The translations under genes and the position numbers were made by a program. From assembly GCA_963724735.1 (NCBI GenBank), contig CAVRVX010000013.1, forward strand, positions 124,001 through 188,000: a stretch of 64,000 bases of DNA. The letters are read 5' to 3'. This document shows, piece by piece, positions 46,430-54,858 of the stretch (the first letter of the stretch is position 1; every line of letters starts with the position of its first letter). Below the pieces are notes generated by a model. It searched no databases. It saw only the letters and a list, made by a program, of their open reading frames with translations, and was not told the DNA's origin. This DNA comes from Rhodoplanes sp963724735. Lineage in GTDB: Bacteria; Pseudomonadota; Alphaproteobacteria; Rhizobiales; Xanthobacteraceae.

Positions 46430-47818
46430 ATGGCCGAACGTTGGACGCCCGACAGCTGGCGCACAAAGCCGATCGTGCAGGTGCCGACCTATGCCGACCC
46501 GCAGGCGCTCGCCGCGGTCGAGCATCAGCTTTCGACCTTCCCGCCGCTCGTCTTCGCCGGCGAGGCGCGCAATCTCAAAAAGGCGCTGGTGCGGGTGGCC
46601 GCCGGCCAGGCGTTCCTGCTCCAGGGCGGCGATTGCGCGGAAAGCTTCGCCGAGCATGGCGCCAACAATATCCGCGACTTCTTCCGCGTCTTCCTGCAGA
46701 TGGCCGTGGTGTTGACCTTTGCGGCCTCCTCGCCCGTGGTGAAGGTCGGACGGATCGCCGGCCAGTTCGCCAAGCCGCGCTCGTCGCCGACCGAGAAGCG
46801 GGGCGACGTCGAACTGCCGAGCTATCGCGGCGACATCATCAATGACAACGCCTTCAACGCGGAAGCGCGTGAGCCCGATCCGCGCCGCCAATTGCAGGCC
46901 TACCGACAGTCGGCGGCGACGCTGAACCTGCTGCGCGCCTTCGCGCAGGGCGGCTACGCCAATCTCGCGAGCCTGCACCAGTGGATGCTCGGCTTCGTCA
47001 AGGACAGCCCGCAGGCGCGACGTTACATGGAGCTCGCCGACCAGATTTCCGAAGCGCTGGCCTTCATGCGCGCGTGCGGTCTCGACCTGGAAAGCCATCC
47101 GGAACTGCGCACGACCGACCTTTACACCAGCCACGAGGCGCTGCTGCTCGGCTACGAAGAGGCGATGACGCGCGTCGATTCCACGAGCGGCGACTGGTAC
47201 TGCACGTCGGGGCACATGCTGTGGATCGGCGACCGCACGCGCCAGCCGGACCACGCCCATATCGAATTCTGCCGCGGCATCGAGAATCCGCTCGGACTCA
47301 AATGCGGGCCGTCGCTCAAGCCGGACGAGCTGTTGCGGCTGATCGATACGCTCGATCCGGAGAACGAGCCGGGACGCCTGACGCTGATCTGCCGCTTCGG
47401 CGCCGACAAGGTCGGCGAGATGCTTCCGCCGCTCGTGCGGGCCGTCAAGCGCGAAGGGCGCAACGTCGTCTGGTCGTGCGACCCGATGCACGGCAACACG
47501 ATCACGTCGGCGAACGGGTACAAGACGCGGCCGTTCGACCGCGTCCTGCAGGAGGTGAGGAACTTCTTCACCGTGCACGCCGGGGAAGGCACCGTCGCTG
47601 GCGGCGTTCACCTCGAAATGACGGGCCAGAACGTGACCGAGTGCACCGGCGGCGCCCGTGCGATCACCGACGAGGATCTCGACAGCCGCTACCACACATT
47701 CTGCGATCCGCGCCTCAACGCCGACCAGTCGATCGACCTGGCGTTCCTGCTGGCCGAGCTTTTGAAAAAGGAGCGCATCACCCGCTCGGCGCCGTTTTCG
47801 GCAGCCTCAAGCTGGTAG
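46430..47818 (+). CDS. 3-deoxy-7-phosphoheptulonate synthase, class II
   Basis: First enzyme of the shikimate pathway, joining phosphoenolpyruvate and erythrose 4-phosphate. 462 residues with class II motifs: LLQGGDCAESF (metal Cys), AKPRSSPTE, SGDWYCTSGHMLWIGDRTR, WSCDPMHGNT and GGVHLEMTGQNVTECTGG. The ATG at 46430 (MAERWTPDSW) fits homologues; 30 upstream codons are not conserved. It is commonly called aroG or aroF in annotations of related genomes. Confidence 0.95.
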   Translation: MAERWTPDSWRTKPIVQVPTYADPQALAAVEHQLSTFPPLVFAGEARNLKKALVRVAAGQAFLLQGGDCAESFAEHGANNIRDFFRVFLQMAVVLTFAASSPVVKVGRIAGQFAKPRSSPTEKRGDVELPSYRGDIINDNAFNAEAREPDPRRQLQAYRQSAATLNLLRAFAQGGYANLASLHQWMLGFVKDSPQARRYMELADQISEALAFMRACGLDLESHPELRTTDLYTSHEALLLGYEEAMTRVDSTSGDWYCTSGHMLWIGDRTRQPDHAHIEFCRGIENPLGLKCGPSLKPDELLRLIDTLDPENEPGRLTLICRFGADKVGEMLPPLVRAVKREGRNVVWSCDPMHGNTITSANGYKTRPFDRVLQEVRNFFTVHAGEGTVAGGVHLEMTGQNVTECTGGARAITDEDLDSRYHTFCDPRLNADQSIDLAFLLAELLKKERITRSAPFSAASSW

Positions 47819-47871
47819 GTTTATGCAACGCCGCAGCGGAAGCTTTTTCAGGCTCCGCGAAGGCCGGCAAC

Positions 47872-47910
47872 GTGACGCGCGGAGCGGCCTCATGTGACCC
47901 CGCGCGTCAC
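47872..47910. terminator. Hairpin between convergent DAHP synthase and HU genes
   Basis: Perfect 11-bp arms gtgacgcgcgg (47872-47882) and ccgcgcgtcac (47900-47910) around a 17-base loop. It lies between two gene ends and could stop transcription from both sides, although no T run follows. Confidence 0.45.
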
Positions 47911-47934
47911 GAGCCCAAAGCAAGTTCGCGAAGA

Positions 47935-48228
47935 TCAGATCGCTTCCTTCAGCTCCTTGGCGGCGCGGAAGGCCACTTTCTTGCTGGCCTTGATCTTGAT
48001 CGGCTCGCCGGTCGCCGGGTTGCGGCCCATCCGGGCGGCGCGCTTTCTGACCTGAAGAATGCCGAGGCCGCCGATGCGGATGCGGTCGCCCTTCTTGAGG
48101 TGCTTCACCACCAAGCCGATCATGTCGTTAAGGATCGCCTCCGATTGCTTCTTCGCCAGTTCGTGCTCGGCGGCGAGCGCGGCGGCGATGTGCTTGAGCG
48201 TAACGGTAGGTTGGGCAGCTTTAGCCAT
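47935..48228 (-). CDS. HU family DNA-binding protein
   Basis: Nucleoid protein of 97 residues that bends DNA. The HU/IHF domain begins TLKHIAAALAAEHELAKKQS and contains GDRIRIGGLGILQVRKRAAR, then GRNPATGEPIKIKASKKVAF with the DNA-wrapping beta arm and conserved Pro. The form MAKAAQ...LKHIAAALAAEH is common as a second HU in rhizobia. AGGGACTACCG precedes the ATG. Confidence 0.93.
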   Translation of the reverse strand: MAKAAQPTVTLKHIAAALAAEHELAKKQSEAILNDMIGLVVKHLKKGDRIRIGGLGILQVRKRAARMGRNPATGEPIKIKASKKVAFRAAKELKEAI

Positions 48229-48541
48229 CGGTAGTCCCTCCTTTTTGCATCCAGAATCGTGAAAACTCCCGTCAAATAGATGATTCTCGCGCTTTGGCCA
48301 GCCGTAAATTAGCAAAAAGGCCCGTTATTCCTGGGTTTTTTGCAGATTGGTGTGCGAATTTGCCGATGAATCCGGCCTTCGCGCGAAGGAAAGCCGCATT
48401 TTTCCGGGCGACCCACGCGAATTCCGCGAATTCCAGGGCCCGTGTCGAAGCGATTCGACGTCGTACGGCCCCGCAAACTTGACTTCGCCGGGGCCCGGTC
48501 CTATTTCAGCGCCTCCGAATAAATCGGATCAATCGCCGTCC
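48229..48541. other. Interval between the HU gene and tRNA-Asp
   Basis: A 313-bp stretch with promoters presumably for both. Frames found here are A/R-rich and not gene-like. One gattc (CcrM-type) site lies at 48452. Confidence 0.4.
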
Positions 48542-48618
48542 GGGGGCGTAGCTCAGTTGGTTAGAGCGTCGGCCTGTCACGCCGAAGGTCGCGGGTTCGA
48601 GCCCCGTCGCTCCCGCCA
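48542..48618 (+). tRNA. tRNA-Asp (anticodon GTC)
   Basis: Cloverleaf: acceptor gggggcg / cgctccc, D arm gctc...gagc, anticodon stem tcggc / gccga with loop ctgtcac (GTC), T arm cgggg-type with ttcgagc loop, G discriminator and encoded CCA. 77 nt. Confidence 0.96.
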
Positions 48619-48653
48619 GTGATTTCAAGGACTTATTCATTTTAATCCACAGT

Positions 48654-48728
48654 GCGATTCAACTCGCGATTCAACTTTTTCGGCCTTGCGATTCAACTGC
48701 GCGATCGGACTTTTCGCCCGGTCGATTC
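48654..48728. repeat. Direct repeats of an 11-mer with CcrM-type sites upstream of ribE
   Basis: The sequence gcgattcaact occurs at 48654-48664, 48666-48676 and 48688-48698. Each has a GANTC methylation site, and a fourth gattc follows at 48724. The block lies 80-155 bases before ribE and directly after tRNA-Asp. Confidence 0.7.
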
Positions 48729-48808
48729 GACCTTTTTGGCCGCCTCGTCTCGGCCGGCTGCGGAGGTTAACGGCGGACCCCATTTACGCGAGACACGGGC
48801 AGGGGGAC

Positions 48809-49414
48809 ATGTTCACCGGCATCGTCACCGATATCGGCGAGGTGATCGCGGTGGCGCCGCGCGCGGCCGACCTGCGCCGGCTGACGATCGCCTGCCATTA
48901 CGACCCTGCCTCGATCGCGGTCGGCGCCTCGATCGCCTGCAGCGGCGTTTGCCTCACGGTGGTCGAGACCGGCATGACGAATGGACGCACCTGGTTCGCG
49001 GTCGACGCCGCGCCGGAGACGCTGCGCGTCACGACCTGCGGAGGCTGGACTCCGGGAACGCGCATCAATCTTGAGCGCGCGCTCAGGATCGGCGACGAGC
49101 TCGGCGGCCACATCGTCACCGGACATATCGACGGCCTCGCGGAGGTGGTGGCGCGCGAGGACCTCACCGAGACGGCGCGGTTCGCCTTCCGCGCACCGCC
49201 CGGCTTGTCGCGTTTCATCGCCGCCAAGGGCTCGGTCGCGCTCGATGGCGTCTCGCTCACCGTGAACGAGGTCGCCGGCGGCGACTTCACGGTGTTGATC
49301 ATTCCGCATACTCTTGCGGTCACGACGTTCGGCGCGCTGTCGCGCGGCGATCGCGTCAATCTTGAAGTCGATCTCATGGCGCGCTACGCCGCACGGCTGA
49401 TCGAAGCCCGCTAG
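48809..49414 (+). CDS. ribE: Riboflavin synthase, alpha subunit
   Basis: Dismutates two 6,7-dimethyl-8-ribityllumazine molecules to riboflavin. The 201-residue protein starts MFTGIVTDIGEV, with the internal duplication of two lumazine-binding barrels: SIACSGVCLTVVE and ELGGHIVTGHIDGLA in the first, and SVALDGVSLTVNEV in the second. AGGGGGAC precedes the ATG. It begins a ribE-ribH-nusB cluster. No FMN riboswitch is evident upstream. Confidence 0.95.
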   Translation: MFTGIVTDIGEVIAVAPRAADLRRLTIACHYDPASIAVGASIACSGVCLTVVETGMTNGRTWFAVDAAPETLRVTTCGGWTPGTRINLERALRIGDELGGHIVTGHIDGLAEVVAREDLTETARFAFRAPPGLSRFIAAKGSVALDGVSLTVNEVAGGDFTVLIIPHTLAVTTFGALSRGDRVNLEVDLMARYAARLIEAR

Positions 49415-49468
49415 ACCGTTTGCGCCCGCCCATCGGCTGCCGCTTACGGCGGCATCCCGGGGACCAAC

Positions 49469-49975
49469 ATGGCCGGACCACGCACCGCGTTCAACGTTCA
49501 TCTCGAGCCTTTGCCGGGGGCGCACATCCTCGTCGTCGAGGGGCGCTATTACGGCAGCATCGCCGATGCGTTGCTCGAAGGCGCGAGGCGTGTGCTCGAC
49601 GCGGCGCAAGTGGAATGGGACATCGTCACGGTGCCGGGCGCCCTCGAAGTCGCGCAAGCCGTCGCCATGGCGTTCGATGCGCCCGCTCACGCACGGCGCA
49701 TGCCCTATGACGGGATCGTTGCGCTCGGCTGCGTCATTCGCGGCGAGACCAGCCACTACGATATCGTGGCGAACGAGTTGGCGCGCGCATTGATGGACCT
49801 CGCCATCCGCCATCGCGTGCCGATCGGCAACGGCATCCTCACCGTCGATACGCCGGCGCAGGCGAAGGTCCGCGCCGATCCCAAGGAAGGAGACAAAGGC
49901 GGCGTTGCCGCGACCGCGGCGCTCGCGCTGATCCACGTGAAGCGCCACTTGCAGAACCCGCGAGGCGAGACGTGA
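49469..49975 (+). CDS. ribH: 6,7-dimethyl-8-ribityllumazine synthase
   Basis: Makes lumazine from an amino-ribitylaminouracil and a butanone phosphate. 168 residues: EGRYYGSIADALLEGA, VPGALEVAQAVAMA, GIVALGCVIRGETSHYDIVA with the catalytic His, and GNGILTVDTPAQA. The tail is standard. Its stop overlaps the GTG start of nusB. Confidence 0.96.
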   Translation: MAGPRTAFNVHLEPLPGAHILVVEGRYYGSIADALLEGARRVLDAAQVEWDIVTVPGALEVAQAVAMAFDAPAHARRMPYDGIVALGCVIRGETSHYDIVANELARALMDLAIRHRVPIGNGILTVDTPAQAKVRADPKEGDKGGVAATAALALIHVKRHLQNPRGET

Positions 49976-50493
49976 GCCCTCCCCTAAAAGACGCGCGCAA
50001 GGCCAATCGGCGCGGCGCGGCGCGGCTCGCGGCGGTCCAGGCGCTCTATCAGATGGACATCGCCGGAACGCCGCTGCAGGACATTCTCGCCGATTTCGAG
50101 AGTCACTGGATCGGCCGTGAGATCGAGGGCGACCAATACCTTCCGGCCGAGGGCGGCTTTTTCCGCGAGATCGTCACTGGCGTCGTGACCGAACAGCGGC
50201 GCCTCGATCCGTTAGTGGACCGCGCGCTTGCCGCAGGCTGGCCGCTCAAACGCGTCGAGGCGATCCTGCGCTCGGTGCTGCGCGCGGGCGCTTATGAACT
50301 TGCCGAACGTCGCGACATTCCCGCCCGCGTGGTGATCTCTGAGTATGTCGACGTCGCGAGCGCGTTCGTCGACCGCGACGAAACCGGCCTGGTGAATGCC
50401 GTGCTCGACCAGATCGCACGCCAGCTTCGCGCGGAGGAGTTCGAGCCGCCGGCCGGCGCCCCTTCGCCGCACCGCTCGGGCGAGCCCCAATAG
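49972..50493 (+). CDS. nusB: Transcription antitermination factor NusB
   Basis: RNA-binding protein of the rRNA antitermination complex, with NusE and others. The 173-residue all-helical protein begins GTG with RRGAARLAAVQALYQMDIAG and later RVEAILRSVLRAGAYELAER, PARVVISEYVDVASAFVDR and GLVNAVLDQIAR. Overlap with ribH by four bases indicates coupling. Confidence 0.94.
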   Translation: MSPPLKDARKANRRGAARLAAVQALYQMDIAGTPLQDILADFESHWIGREIEGDQYLPAEGGFFREIVTGVVTEQRRLDPLVDRALAAGWPLKRVEAILRSVLRAGAYELAERRDIPARVVISEYVDVASAFVDRDETGLVNAVLDQIARQLRAEEFEPPAGAPSPHRSGEPQ

Positions 50494-50554
50494 CGCTCAA
50501 AAAACGCGCCAATCAGGCGCTAGCAGGAAAGCGCGCCACACGAAGCGAGGTCAA

Positions 50555-51946
50555 ATGCTGGACGGGGTTGCGGAAGATTATGGGCGGTCCTGGTACGCGG
50601 CGACGGCGGTCGATGCGCCCGAGCGGCCGCCGCTCGCGGCCAATATCGACGTCGAGGTTTGCGTCATCGGAGGCGGCCTCGCGGGCCTGACCGTCGCGCG
50701 CGAAATCGCCCGGCTCGGCTGGTCGGTCGCTTTGCTCGAAACGCGGCGCATCGCTTGGAACGCATCCGGACGCAATTGCGGCTTCGTGCTCCCCGGCTTT
50801 GCCGGCGACCTGAACGCGATCGTGGAACGCGTCGGCCTCGAACAGGCGAAAAGACTGTGGGCCCTGTCGGAGGCAGGGATCGAATATGTGCGCACGGCCA
50901 TCCGCGAGTGCGACATGCCGCATGTGCAGCCGCGCGACGGCTGGCTCGACGTCTCCAAGGTCGACACCGGGGACGAGATGATCGAGCGGGTTGCGATGCT
51001 CGGCCAGGAGTTCGGCGCGGAAGTCGAAGGCTGGCCCGCCGAGCGCGTCCGCGATGTTCTGCGCAGCGACAGCTACTTTCACGCCGTCTATTACCCGCGC
51101 GCCTTCCACATTCATCCGCTCAACTACGCGCTCGGCCTCGCACAAGCCGCCGAGCGGGCGGGCGCCCGCATTTTCGAGCAGACGCCGGCGCTGGAGATCG
51201 ATCCCGCAGGCGTGCGCAAGCGGGTGCTGACCCCGGCGGCCCTGGTGCGCGCAAACCACGTGGTGCTCGCGGGCAGTACGCACATGGCCGCCCTGATGCC
51301 GAAGCTTACGGCAACCCTCCTGCCGGTGACGAGCTGCGTCGCGGTGACCGAGCCGCTCGGTGCGCGGCTCGCCGACGCGATCGTCTACCAGGGCGCGGTC
51401 AGCGACTCGCGCTACGCGAACTATCATTATCGCATCGTCGATGGCGACCGCCTGATGTGGTCAGGGACCAGCGGGCTGTTCGCGCGCGATGCGGCCCGCA
51501 CCGCCGAGACGTTCAAGGCCGCCATCTCGCGCACCTATCCGCAGCTCGGCGAGGTCAAGATCGCCTATGCCTGGTCGGGCACGATGGGATTTCCCGTGCA
51601 CCGCATGCCGCAGATCGGCGAAATCTCGCCCGGCCTATGGGTCGCGAGCGGGTTCGCCGGCCATGGGCTTAACACGAGCGCGATCGCGGGCCAGCTGATC
51701 GCCCGCGCGATCACGGATAATGACAATGCCTGGCGCGAGTTCGTTCCCTTCGATCTGGTATGGGCGGGCGGACGCCTCGGTCGCGTATTCGCCGAAACCT
51801 TGATCTTCATCCGCAATCGACGCGAGGCGTTCGAGGCGGAGCGCGCTCAGCGCCGCGAACGCGAGCATCGCGCGGGGGCCGAGCCATCGGCCGTCGTCGT
51901 CGCCAAGGCGAAGCCGAACGAGGCCAAGGAGCTCCGTCCCTCATAG
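50555..51946 (+). CDS. FAD-dependent oxidoreductase (DAO family, PuuB-like)
   Basis: 463-residue flavin oxidase. FAD-binding motif VIGGGLAGLTVAREIARLGW with LLETRRIAWNASGRNCGFV is typical of the glycine oxidase/sarcosine oxidase/gamma-glutamylputrescine oxidase group; GLWVASGFAGHGLN is the conserved C-terminal FAD contact. A 40-residue charged C-terminal extension is present. The substrate, likely a secondary or primary amine, cannot be read from context. GCGAGG lies upstream of the ATG. Confidence 0.9.
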   Translation: MLDGVAEDYGRSWYAATAVDAPERPPLAANIDVEVCVIGGGLAGLTVAREIARLGWSVALLETRRIAWNASGRNCGFVLPGFAGDLNAIVERVGLEQAKRLWALSEAGIEYVRTAIRECDMPHVQPRDGWLDVSKVDTGDEMIERVAMLGQEFGAEVEGWPAERVRDVLRSDSYFHAVYYPRAFHIHPLNYALGLAQAAERAGARIFEQTPALEIDPAGVRKRVLTPAALVRANHVVLAGSTHMAALMPKLTATLLPVTSCVAVTEPLGARLADAIVYQGAVSDSRYANYHYRIVDGDRLMWSGTSGLFARDAARTAETFKAAISRTYPQLGEVKIAYAWSGTMGFPVHRMPQIGEISPGLWVASGFAGHGLNTSAIAGQLIARAITDNDNAWREFVPFDLVWAGGRLGRVFAETLIFIRNRREAFEAERAQRREREHRAGAEPSAVVVAKAKPNEAKELRPS

Positions 51947-52058
51947 GACCGACCGGCATGCACGGGAAGGTTGCGGCATCTGAGCGCCTTTTCATTCGGC
52001 CTCACCCACCCGATATAGGACTGCAAAAGGAGCGCCCTGTTGAGGGCGGGAGGACACC

Positions 52059-53024
52059 ATGTATCGTTTTCGATTAGGTTTCTGGGTTGCCGCGCTTGCC
52101 GTTGCCTCGGCGCTCGCGCTGTTCGCGACCGATTACGCCGATGCACGCGTTGGTGGCAGATCGAGTTTCGGCAGCCGGGGCACGCGCACCTTTTCCGCGC
52201 CGCCCTCGACGCGGACCGCACCCGGTTCGATCGCGCCGATGGAGCGGTCGGTCACCCAGCCGGGTTTCGGGACCCGGCCAACGCCGGGGATGGGCGGCTC
52301 GTTCAACCGTCCCGGCCTGTTCGGCGGCGGGCTGCTGGGCGGGCTTGCGGCGGGCTTCCTCGGCGCCGGACTGCTGGGGCTTCTATTCGGACACGGCCTG
52401 TTCGGGGGACTGGGCGGTTTTGCGTCCGTGCTCGGGCTGTTGCTGCAGATCGGACTGGTCGTGCTCGTGGGCATGCTGCTGCTGCGGATGTGGCAGGGCC
52501 GGCGACGCCAACCTGCCCTGGCCGGCGGGTCCTATCCGCGCGACTTCGGCGGCCCGACCGGGTCGGGGCTGGCTTCGCTCGGCGGCGGTGGCGGTGGGAC
52601 CGCGGCGAGCGCATCATCCCCGGTCGAAATCCAGCCGGCCGATTATCAGGCTTTCGAGCGACTGCTTGGCGAAATCCAGGCCGACTATAGCGCCGAGGAC
52701 CTGAGTGCGCTCCGCACGCGGGTGACGCCGGAAATGCTCTCCTACTTTTCGGAACAGCTCGCGCAAAACGCGAGCCGAGGCGTGGTGAACAAGGTGTCCG
52801 ACGTCAAGCTCGAGCAGGGTGACCTGGCCGAGGCCTGGCGCGAAGGCGACGCCGAGTACGCCACGGTGGCCATGCGCTTCTCCCTGGTCGACCGCTTTAT
52901 CGATCGCGCGAGCGGCCGCCTGGTCGACGGCAGCGATGCCCGCGAGGAGGTGACCGAGGTATGGACTTTCCGCCGCGCTCGCGACGGAGACTGGTTGCTG
53001 TCCGCCATCCAGCAGACCCGCTGA
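52059..53024 (+). CDS. Tim44-like domain membrane protein
   Basis: A 321-residue protein with an N-terminal signal/anchor (about 8-25), a Ser/Arg/Pro-rich region, a Gly-rich transmembrane stretch (about 90-145: GLLGGLAAGFLGAGLLGLLF then LLLQIGLVVLVGMLLL) and a C-terminal Tim44-like domain (about 190-321: DYQAFERLLGEIQADYSAED, ... VTEVWTFRRARDGDWLLSAI). Bacterial members are inner-membrane proteins of unclear role, possibly interacting with c-type cytochrome or protein-export machinery. Confidence 0.85.
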   Translation: MYRFRLGFWVAALAVASALALFATDYADARVGGRSSFGSRGTRTFSAPPSTRTAPGSIAPMERSVTQPGFGTRPTPGMGGSFNRPGLFGGGLLGGLAAGFLGAGLLGLLFGHGLFGGLGGFASVLGLLLQIGLVVLVGMLLLRMWQGRRRQPALAGGSYPRDFGGPTGSGLASLGGGGGGTAASASSPVEIQPADYQAFERLLGEIQADYSAEDLSALRTRVTPEMLSYFSEQLAQNASRGVVNKVSDVKLEQGDLAEAWREGDAEYATVAMRFSLVDRFIDRASGRLVDGSDAREEVTEVWTFRRARDGDWLLSAIQQTR

Positions 53025-53191
53025 GCGTTGTGCGGCGTCTTCGAATCCTGCATGCCCGGCCTTGCGCCGGGCATGTCCGTCTTGCGGCGCCAACGAAGCG
53101 CCCCGCTTTTTGATATTTGTTAAGGTCGGAACAAGGCGGGCCATGGTCTGTCGCCCAGAGCCTCAGAACGCTCCCAGGCCGGAAACAGCCG

Positions 53192-54343
53192 ATGGTGTTT
53201 TGGTTGATTTTGGCGGTGATGACGGCCGCGGCGATCGTCGCCGTGATCCGGCCGCTGACGCGGCGCGCGCCTGCCTCGGGCAGTCACACCGATCTTGCCG
53301 TCTATCGCGATCAGCTTGCGGAAATCGATCGTGACCTTGCCCGCGGCGCGATCGCGCCGGCGGAGGCGGAGGCGTCGCGGGTGGAAATCTCCCGCCGGCT
53401 GATCGCGTCGGCAGAGCGCGCCGAACAGGCCGCGGCGGCGCCGCGCGCGGATGCGGGAACGACTCGCCGCTGGCATGTCGCCTCGGCAGCGGTGCTGATC
53501 AGCTTACCGGTCGGTGCGGTGGCGCTTTATCTCGCGCTCGGGTCTCCCGAGCTGCCCGGACAGCCGCTCGCCGATCGCCTTGCACGCGGCGCTGATTTCG
53601 CCGCCGACTCCGACGGACTTGCGACGCTGTCGGCGTTGGTCGCGCGCGCAGAAGCGCATCTTGCGCTGAACCCAAACGACGGACGCGGCTGGGAGGTGCT
53701 CGGCCCAGTCTATATGCGTTTGCAACGCTTTGACGAGGCGGTCCATGCGCGGCGCAACGCGATCCGATTGCTTGGCGCGACAGCGGACCGCGTCGCCGCG
53801 CTCGGCGAAGCGCTCACGGCGTCGGCCGGCGGCATCGTCACGCCGGATGCGAAGGCCGCGTTCGAGCGCGCGCGCGCACTCGACCGCGGCAATGTCACGG
53901 CGTCTTTCTATCTCGGCCTCGGCGCCAAGCAGGCCGGGCAGCGTGAGGAAGCGCGCCGCATTTGGGAACACATGATTGCGCGGGCGCCGGAAGGCGCGGA
54001 ATGGGTACCTTTCGTCAAACAGGCGATCGCCGCCCTCGGCGAGCCTGCGGCCGGAGCAGCCGCGCCGTCCGCTGACGCTGCGCAGGCCTCCGGTACATCG
54101 TCCGAACTGACCGCCGAGCAGCGCGACATGGCGCGCGGCATGGTCGAGCGGCTGGCGGCGCGCCTCGCTGCGAACGGCTCCGATGTCGAGGGCTGGCTAC
54201 GGCTCGTGCGCTCCTATTTGGTGTTGGGGGAGACCGACAAGGCGCGGGCGGCGGCGACCGACGCCCGTAAGGCGCTCGCCGACGACGCCGACAAGTTGCG
54301 CCGTCTCGACAACGGCGTGAAAGCGCTGGGCGTCGAGGGATAA
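53192..54343 (+). CDS. ccmI: Cytochrome c biogenesis protein CcmI
   Basis: Apocytochrome chaperone of system I, inner membrane. 383 residues: first membrane segment MVFWLILAVMTAAAIVAVIR, a cytoplasmic loop with YRDQLAEIDRDLARGAIAP and EAEASRVEISRRLI (leucine-zipper-like), a second segment near 100-118 and a periplasmic TPR domain to the end (LGPVYMRLQRFDEAVHA, LGLGAKQAGQREEARRIWEH). ATG at 53192 gives the canonical start. First gene of the ccm operon. Confidence 0.93.
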   Translation: MVFWLILAVMTAAAIVAVIRPLTRRAPASGSHTDLAVYRDQLAEIDRDLARGAIAPAEAEASRVEISRRLIASAERAEQAAAAPRADAGTTRRWHVASAAVLISLPVGAVALYLALGSPELPGQPLADRLARGADFAADSDGLATLSALVARAEAHLALNPNDGRGWEVLGPVYMRLQRFDEAVHARRNAIRLLGATADRVAALGEALTASAGGIVTPDAKAAFERARALDRGNVTASFYLGLGAKQAGQREEARRIWEHMIARAPEGAEWVPFVKQAIAALGEPAAGAAAPSADAAQASGTSSELTAEQRDMARGMVERLAARLAANGSDVEGWLRLVRSYLVLGETDKARAAATDARKALADDADKLRRLDNGVKALGVEG

Positions 54344-54357
54344 GAGCGAGAACGAGC

Positions 54358-54858
54358 ATGACGCGAAAGCAGCGCCGTATCGCCCTGATCGCCGGTTCGC
54401 TCGCCGTTCTTACGGTGGCGGTCGGGCTCGTGCTCTACGCCCTCAATGATTCCATCGTGTTCTTCCATTCGCCCACCGAACTCGTGGAGAAGTATATCGC
54501 GCCCGGCACGCGCCTCCGCATCGGCGGCCTGGTCGCGCCGGGAACGGTGGCGAAGGGCGAAAACCTCACCGTGCGTTTCGAGGTGACCGACGGCAACAAG
54601 GCGATCGCTGTCGTTTACACCGGCATATTGCCCGACCTGTTTCGCGAAGGTCAGGGAGTCATCGCCGAGGGCGCGCTCGACCGCTCCGGCGCATTCAAGG
54701 CCGACACCGTGCTCGCCAAGCACGACGAGCGGTACATGCCGCGCGAAGTCGCCGACGCGCTGAAGAAGCAGGGGCACTGGCAGAGCGACTATGCCAACAA
54801 GCCGCCCGCGCCCGGCGGGACGGCTGCGACCGGCGCGGCCACGGGAGGAACGCATTGA
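54358..54858 (+). CDS. ccmE: Cytochrome c biogenesis heme chaperone CcmE
   Basis: Periplasmic heme chaperone that binds heme covalently through His122 in LAKHDERYMP, with Tyr126 nearby. 166 residues: MTRKQRRIALIAGSLAVLTV membrane anchor, then LRIGGLVAPGTVAKGENLTV of the beta barrel. It precedes ccmF by an overlap; TTG start of ccmF is embedded in its stop region. Confidence 0.95.
   Translation: MTRKQRRIALIAGSLAVLTVAVGLVLYALNDSIVFFHSPTELVEKYIAPGTRLRIGGLVAPGTVAKGENLTVRFEVTDGNKAIAVVYTGILPDLFREGQGVIAEGALDRSGAFKADTVLAKHDERYMPREVADALKKQGHWQSDYANKPPAPGGTAATGAATGGTH

Noticed and set aside
48347..48622. Plus-strand open frame of 91 codons ending GFEPRRSRQ
   Set aside because: The C-terminal GVAQLVRASACHAEGRGFEP is the translation of tRNA-Asp. 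No other part looks conserved.
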